Positions 61,321 to 64,000 of a stretch of DNA of 64,000 nucleotides are shown one piece after another. A program made the translations under genes and the position numbers. The notes under the pieces are model-generated. The model was not told the origin of the DNA, made no database searches, and saw only the letters and a program-made list of their open reading frames with translations. Source of the stretch: Bacillota bacterium. Lineage in GTDB: Bacteria > Bacillota_I > Bacilli_A > Erysipelotrichales > Erysipelotrichaceae. The stretch is from the NCBI GenBank assembly GCA_023388995.1, contig JAEWFD010000040.1:78467-142466 (forward strand). The letters run 5' to 3'. Each line of letters begins with the position of its first letter. Position 1 is the stretch's first letter.

Positions 61321-61350
61321 ATAGTGATACATTGTGATCACTATTTTTTT
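61321..61350 (+). terminator. Intrinsic terminator of the cobalamin operon
   Basis: ATAGTGAT and ATCACTAT form an 8-bp stem around eight bases, followed by seven T. Confidence 0.88.
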
Positions 61351-61775
61351 GCGTGTGCCGGGCATGGCTTATATCTAGGTGGTGAAAATCCACTGTGGGG
61401 ATAACTTCTTTCATTTTTCTCAATGGCAAAGCTGATTTCTATTTGTTTATTAAATGGTATATGTAAATAATGCATCTTTCATATTCGGATTACCAACAAA
61501 TCTTTATTGATGTATAAGAACCACATAGTCGTATTTTATAATATCCTTCCTATTTTAGCTCGGATGCAATTTGTAACGAGCTTAGTTTTCATGATAGAAT
61601 ACTGTAATTTCAATAGGTATTGATCCAGTATTTGACTGCATTAAATATACTTTATATCTAATCATCCTTACCCTACACATTAAAAGCCTCCCTTTTAGAT
61701 GAGTTTAGTTCATTAAGAGAGGCTATTTATATATTTCGTTATTTGCGCTTACTTAAAAACTAATATAATTTTATT
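61351..61775. other. AT-rich intergenic region
   Basis: About 425 bases with no supported gene. AGCCTC (61686) and GAGGCT (61720) are the arms of a long hairpin that could end transcription of the minus-strand gene at 61776. Confidence 0.5.
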
Positions 61776-62123
61776 CTAAATCATATAAAAGTTACTAACT
61801 TGCATATAAACAAGTAGTGTAAATATGCAAGTTGTAAAGAATAGTATCGAAATAGTGAATACTATCACTCGTGATGTTGAAGAAAGAATATCTTTGTCCT
61901 TTATTAAGCCGAAGAACACTGTTGATATCAATAGTAGCACAAAATGTAGAAATGAAGATACGAATAAGCCGGAGTTAGCCAAAAAATTATTAGGAATTGC
62001 TACTCCGATATTTAAATCACGAAACTCAACTATATATCCGAAAATATAATAATTAACTATTAATGCTAGTAATGATATGATTGAATAAACTAGCAAAATG
62101 TTTATTTTGGTTATTTTTCCCAT
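61776..62123 (-). CDS. Small membrane protein of unknown function
   Basis: A 115-residue protein with three clear hydrophobic segments (INILLVYSIISLLALIVNYY; LFVSSFLHFVLLLISTVFFG; VIVFTISILFFTTCIFTLLV). It is AT-rich like its neighbour and follows it by eight bases, so the two form an operon. I do not recognise a family. It could protect the cell from, or export, the secreted neighbour; this is inference. Confidence 0.65.
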   Translation of the reverse strand: MGKITKINILLVYSIISLLALIVNYYIFGYIVEFRDLNIGVAIPNNFLANSGLFVSSFLHFVLLLISTVFFGLIKDKDILSSTSRVIVFTISILFFTTCIFTLLVYMQVSNFYMI

Positions 62124-62131
62124 TGTATTTG

Positions 62132-63025
62132 TTAAGGATTACAACCAGCTTGCACAGTGGCAGAATATCCAACATTTGGTCTCCAAGGTTCTATGTTCCA
62201 TTGTGTTTTGATTGCCCAAACAAAGCTATAATGACAATCATATTGATGAAACAGGCCTTGTACATTATACCAATATTGATCGCCTGAGTGTTTATAGTAT
62301 AGTAGCGACCAAGAAGTATCAAGAATATCAGTACTGGAACTTGGAATATACCAGCCATTACCATTCTTATTAACTTCTATTGACAAAGATATTTCACCAT
62401 TTCTATTAATCCACCCTGATGAATAAAAGAAATCTGAAAATTTATATTGAGGATAAATCGTGTAGATAATGATTACTTGGCTATTTTCTTCAATTGATTC
62501 AAGTAATTCAATTTGTACAGCACCATCTCTTATTACATATTGTGCTGTGATCTCATCTCCATCTGTATTTTTTAATACAGGCTTTGTTATTAAGCCTATC
62601 TGGAAATTATCTTCATTAACTATTTTGATACTACCATATTCTAAATCATTGATAAACGTATTATTGCTTACGATTTGAATAGGTAGTAAGCTATTCTCAG
62701 TTACATTTATAACTGAAGTGATTTCTACTCCTATGCCATCTTCTTGGCTAGAGATAACAGAATTTTCCGAGATATTTAGATATCCTTTGCTCTTAAAATC
62801 ATTTGAAAATGGGCTAGTTTTTGTAAAGGTATCATTTAGTAGCTGAATCTGCACACTTGTATCTAACCTTGATACCGTTAAGGAATTTTGATCGCCAAAA
62901 TAACTGATATTTGCTACATTTTCATCAAAACTTGTAGTAATTTCATTCGCTTTAATAGAAGTGAAATTATGATTGATTGAGGAAGCTAGAAGACCGATTA
63001 TAAATAATTGCTTTATTTTATACAT
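62132..63025 (-). CDS. Secreted protein with a DUF2599-type C-terminus
   Basis: A 297-residue protein with an N-terminal signal peptide (KIKQLFIIGLLASSI, cleavage probably near SIKA-NE). The middle part (about 35-215) is beta-rich with no name. The C-terminal part, QYDCHYSFVWAIKT followed by QWNIEPWRPNVGYSATVQA and GCNP, matches DUF2599, with two conserved Cys. The family is extracellular and its function is not known. The gene is AT-rich and stands with a small membrane protein gene, away from other operons. GAAAGG on the minus strand precedes the ATG. Confidence 0.72.
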   Translation of the reverse strand: MYKIKQLFIIGLLASSINHNFTSIKANEITTSFDENVANISYFGDQNSLTVSRLDTSVQIQLLNDTFTKTSPFSNDFKSKGYLNISENSVISSQEDGIGVEITSVINVTENSLLPIQIVSNNTFINDLEYGSIKIVNEDNFQIGLITKPVLKNTDGDEITAQYVIRDGAVQIELLESIEENSQVIIIYTIYPQYKFSDFFYSSGWINRNGEISLSIEVNKNGNGWYIPSSSTDILDTSWSLLYYKHSGDQYWYNVQGLFHQYDCHYSFVWAIKTQWNIEPWRPNVGYSATVQAGCNP

Positions 63026-63629
63026 TGTAATTACCTTTCTCCATTTTTATGGTGTTAAAATAGAATCAATAATTTAATCGCAATACTCATGGAAATAAGA
63101 ATGTAATAAATGTTGTATCAAAATATATAGATATAAGCTGAAATATTTTATTAATTTTATAAAAATTAATAAAATATATGAAATTATTGTCTTTTTAATT
63201 ATCCCCTCCTCAAGTGATATATAGCTATATGTTAAAATTATAATGTTTTAATCTTGAATTGTCAAATTAAGTTCAATCACTTATTTTGGGAAAATGAATG
63301 TCTTTTCAATTACATAGATTGACAAACTAAATTCCACCGATTACATGAAATCAAAGACAGACTGTCAGGTAACAGATGTACTTATAGCATCGGCAAGCAA
63401 GAAATTAGAAGTTCGTAAGATAACTGGTAGCTGGATCAGATACGAAAAAAGAATCCATATGTTCGCATACTGGGTTCTTTAAAAGAATATTGGATATGTG
63501 AATAATAGTTGTATGAATTGAGAGATTCATGTGTTAGCGCATAGTCACATGTTTTTGACCAATACTAGAGGGTGTAAGATTGCAATTCAATTTTAGCTGC
63601 ATTTTTTTGGAAATCATTTCATTTTTTCG
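63026..63629. other. AT-rich intergenic region before the tRNA cluster
   Basis: About 600 bases. A hairpin with arms AAAGAATCC and GGGTTCTTT (63448-63480) may be a terminator. A frame of 45 codons from ATG 63346 has no ribosome site and is not called. Two 26-base segments at 63258 and 63318 are 19/26 alike. No gene is supported. Confidence 0.5.
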
Positions 63630-63658
63630 TTGACGAACATATTGCTATATGGTATAGT
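63630..63658 (+). promoter_or_regulatory. Promoter of the tRNA cluster
   Basis: TTGACG (63630-63635) and TATAGT (63653-63658) are 17 bases apart, 30 bases upstream of the first tRNA. Confidence 0.85.
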
Positions 63659-63687
63659 ATTAAAGCGCCAATAAAAAAGGCACATAC

Positions 63688-63763
63688 GGAGGTTTAGCTC
63701 AGTTGGGAGAGCATCTGCCTTACAAGCAGAGGGTCGGCGGTTCGAGCCCGTCAACCTCCACCA
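63688..63763 (+). tRNA. tRNA-Val (anticodon TAC)
   Basis: GGAGGTT/AACCTCC acceptor arms, GCTC/GAGC D arm, TCTGC/GCAGA anticodon arms around CTTACAA, TTCGAGC T loop, and encoded CCA. 76 bases. Confidence 0.97.
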
Positions 63764-63792
63764 TTTTTTTGAGAAGAATGTCTGACCTATAT

Positions 63793-63868
<76 letters not shown>

Positions 63869-63877
63869 TTTTAATAT

Positions 63878-63962
63878 GGAGGGATAGCGAAGTGGCCAAA
63901 CGCGGCTGACTGTAACTCAGTTCCCTTGGGGTTCGGCAGTTCGACTCTGCCTCCCTCCACCA
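63878..63962 (+). tRNA. tRNA-Tyr (anticodon GTA)
   Basis: GGAGGGA acceptor arm closing with TCCCTCC, anticodon loop CTGTAAC, a long variable arm as expected for bacterial tRNA-Tyr, and encoded CCA. 85 bases. Confidence 0.95.
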
Positions 63963-63969
63963 TTTATAT

Positions 63970-64000
63970 TGGGGTATCGCCAAGCGGTAAGGCATCAGAC
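63970..64000 (+). tRNA. tRNA-Gln, first 31 bases, cut by the window end
   Basis: TGGGGTATCGCCAAGCGGTA is the typical start of tRNA-Gln, with D arm GCC/GGC. The anticodon is outside the window, so the call rests on the 5' half. Confidence 0.75.

Noticed and set aside
61825..62049. A 74-codon plus-strand frame opposite the small membrane protein gene
   Set aside because: It is the reverse of a better minus-strand gene with clear transmembrane segments and an adjacent operon partner.
63258..63343. Two imperfect 26-base direct repeats (19 of 26 identical) that recall ends of an insertion sequence
   Set aside because: The similarity is in AT-rich DNA, there is no transposase between or near them, and no target duplication.
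63346..63480. A 45-codon open frame from an ATG, ending in a hairpin
   Set aside because: No ribosome site precedes it and the composition is not convincing; it is kept only as part of the intergenic note.
63360..63480. A possible T-box leader before the tRNA cluster
   Set aside because: The conserved T-box sequence is missing and no aminoacyl-tRNA synthetase or amino acid gene follows.

Overview
The window looks like the chromosome of a low-GC, gut-type anaerobe of the Bacillota. Erysipelotrichia is my best guess, but no rRNA or marker gene here settles it. Supporting signs are AGGAGG-type ribosome sites, TTG/GTG starts, CIRCE and PHO-box regulation, a TM1266-type hydrogenase-system regulator, a choloylglycine-hydrolase-family enzyme, a cobalamin riboswitch and the absence of respiratory genes.

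Layout. 0-5 kb: the end of a polysaccharide deacetylase, a DUF4358 lipoprotein, and a MacB-like ABC exporter whose ATPase and permease genes flank a large membrane-anchored surface protein. 5.1-13.6 kb: a nine-gene version of the poorly understood E. coli yhf locus (YhfZ, PRD protein YhfY, YhfU, YhfT, an extra compact amidase-like protein, Php, YhfS, YhfX, YhfW), with a strong promoter and two matching inverted-repeat operators. 13.9-17.1 kb: a YczE-type membrane protein, an RNA uracil methyltransferase and an alpha/alpha-toroid protein. 17.1-20.9 kb: a minus-strand cassette of GIY-YIG protein, DUF6530-like protein, AAA+/VWA fusion and XRE regulator.

21-37 kb is an accessory stretch of small stand-alone enzymes (hydrolases, serine hydrolases, acetyltransferases, nitroreductases, a Y-family polymerase with a YolD partner, Mpg glycosylase, a diguanylate cyclase and a bile-salt-hydrolase-like enzyme). 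Between them lie several decayed genes. 37.8-50.6 kb: an ion transporter, a Kbl/BioF-type enzyme, a Crp/Fnr-controlled iron-sulfur repair operon (Ric, DUF1858, DUF438-PAS, ferredoxin) with a class-II-spaced operator, an old yellow enzyme, MalY, an AlkD-like protein, Hsp20 under two CIRCE elements, a Nudix enzyme, a REC-GGDEF protein and MurB.

50.9-59.6 kb: a large diguanylate cyclase, then the complete phosphate regulon pstSCAB-phoU-phoB-phoR behind a PHO box. PstS appears to be circularly permuted. 59.6-61.4 kb: a cobalamin riboswitch with an intrinsic terminator, followed by a cobalamin adenosyltransferase-like protein, an ECF S component and a DUF4430 (transcobalamin-like) protein, which together read as a vitamin B12 acquisition cassette. 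61.4-63.6 kb: an AT-rich island with a secreted DUF2599-type protein. The window ends in a tRNA cluster (Val, Thr, Tyr, start of Gln) with its own promoter.

The strongest candidates for something under-described are the yhf operon with its amidase-like member and operator pair, the permuted PstS, the B12 cassette, and the AAA-VWA/GIY-YIG cassette.
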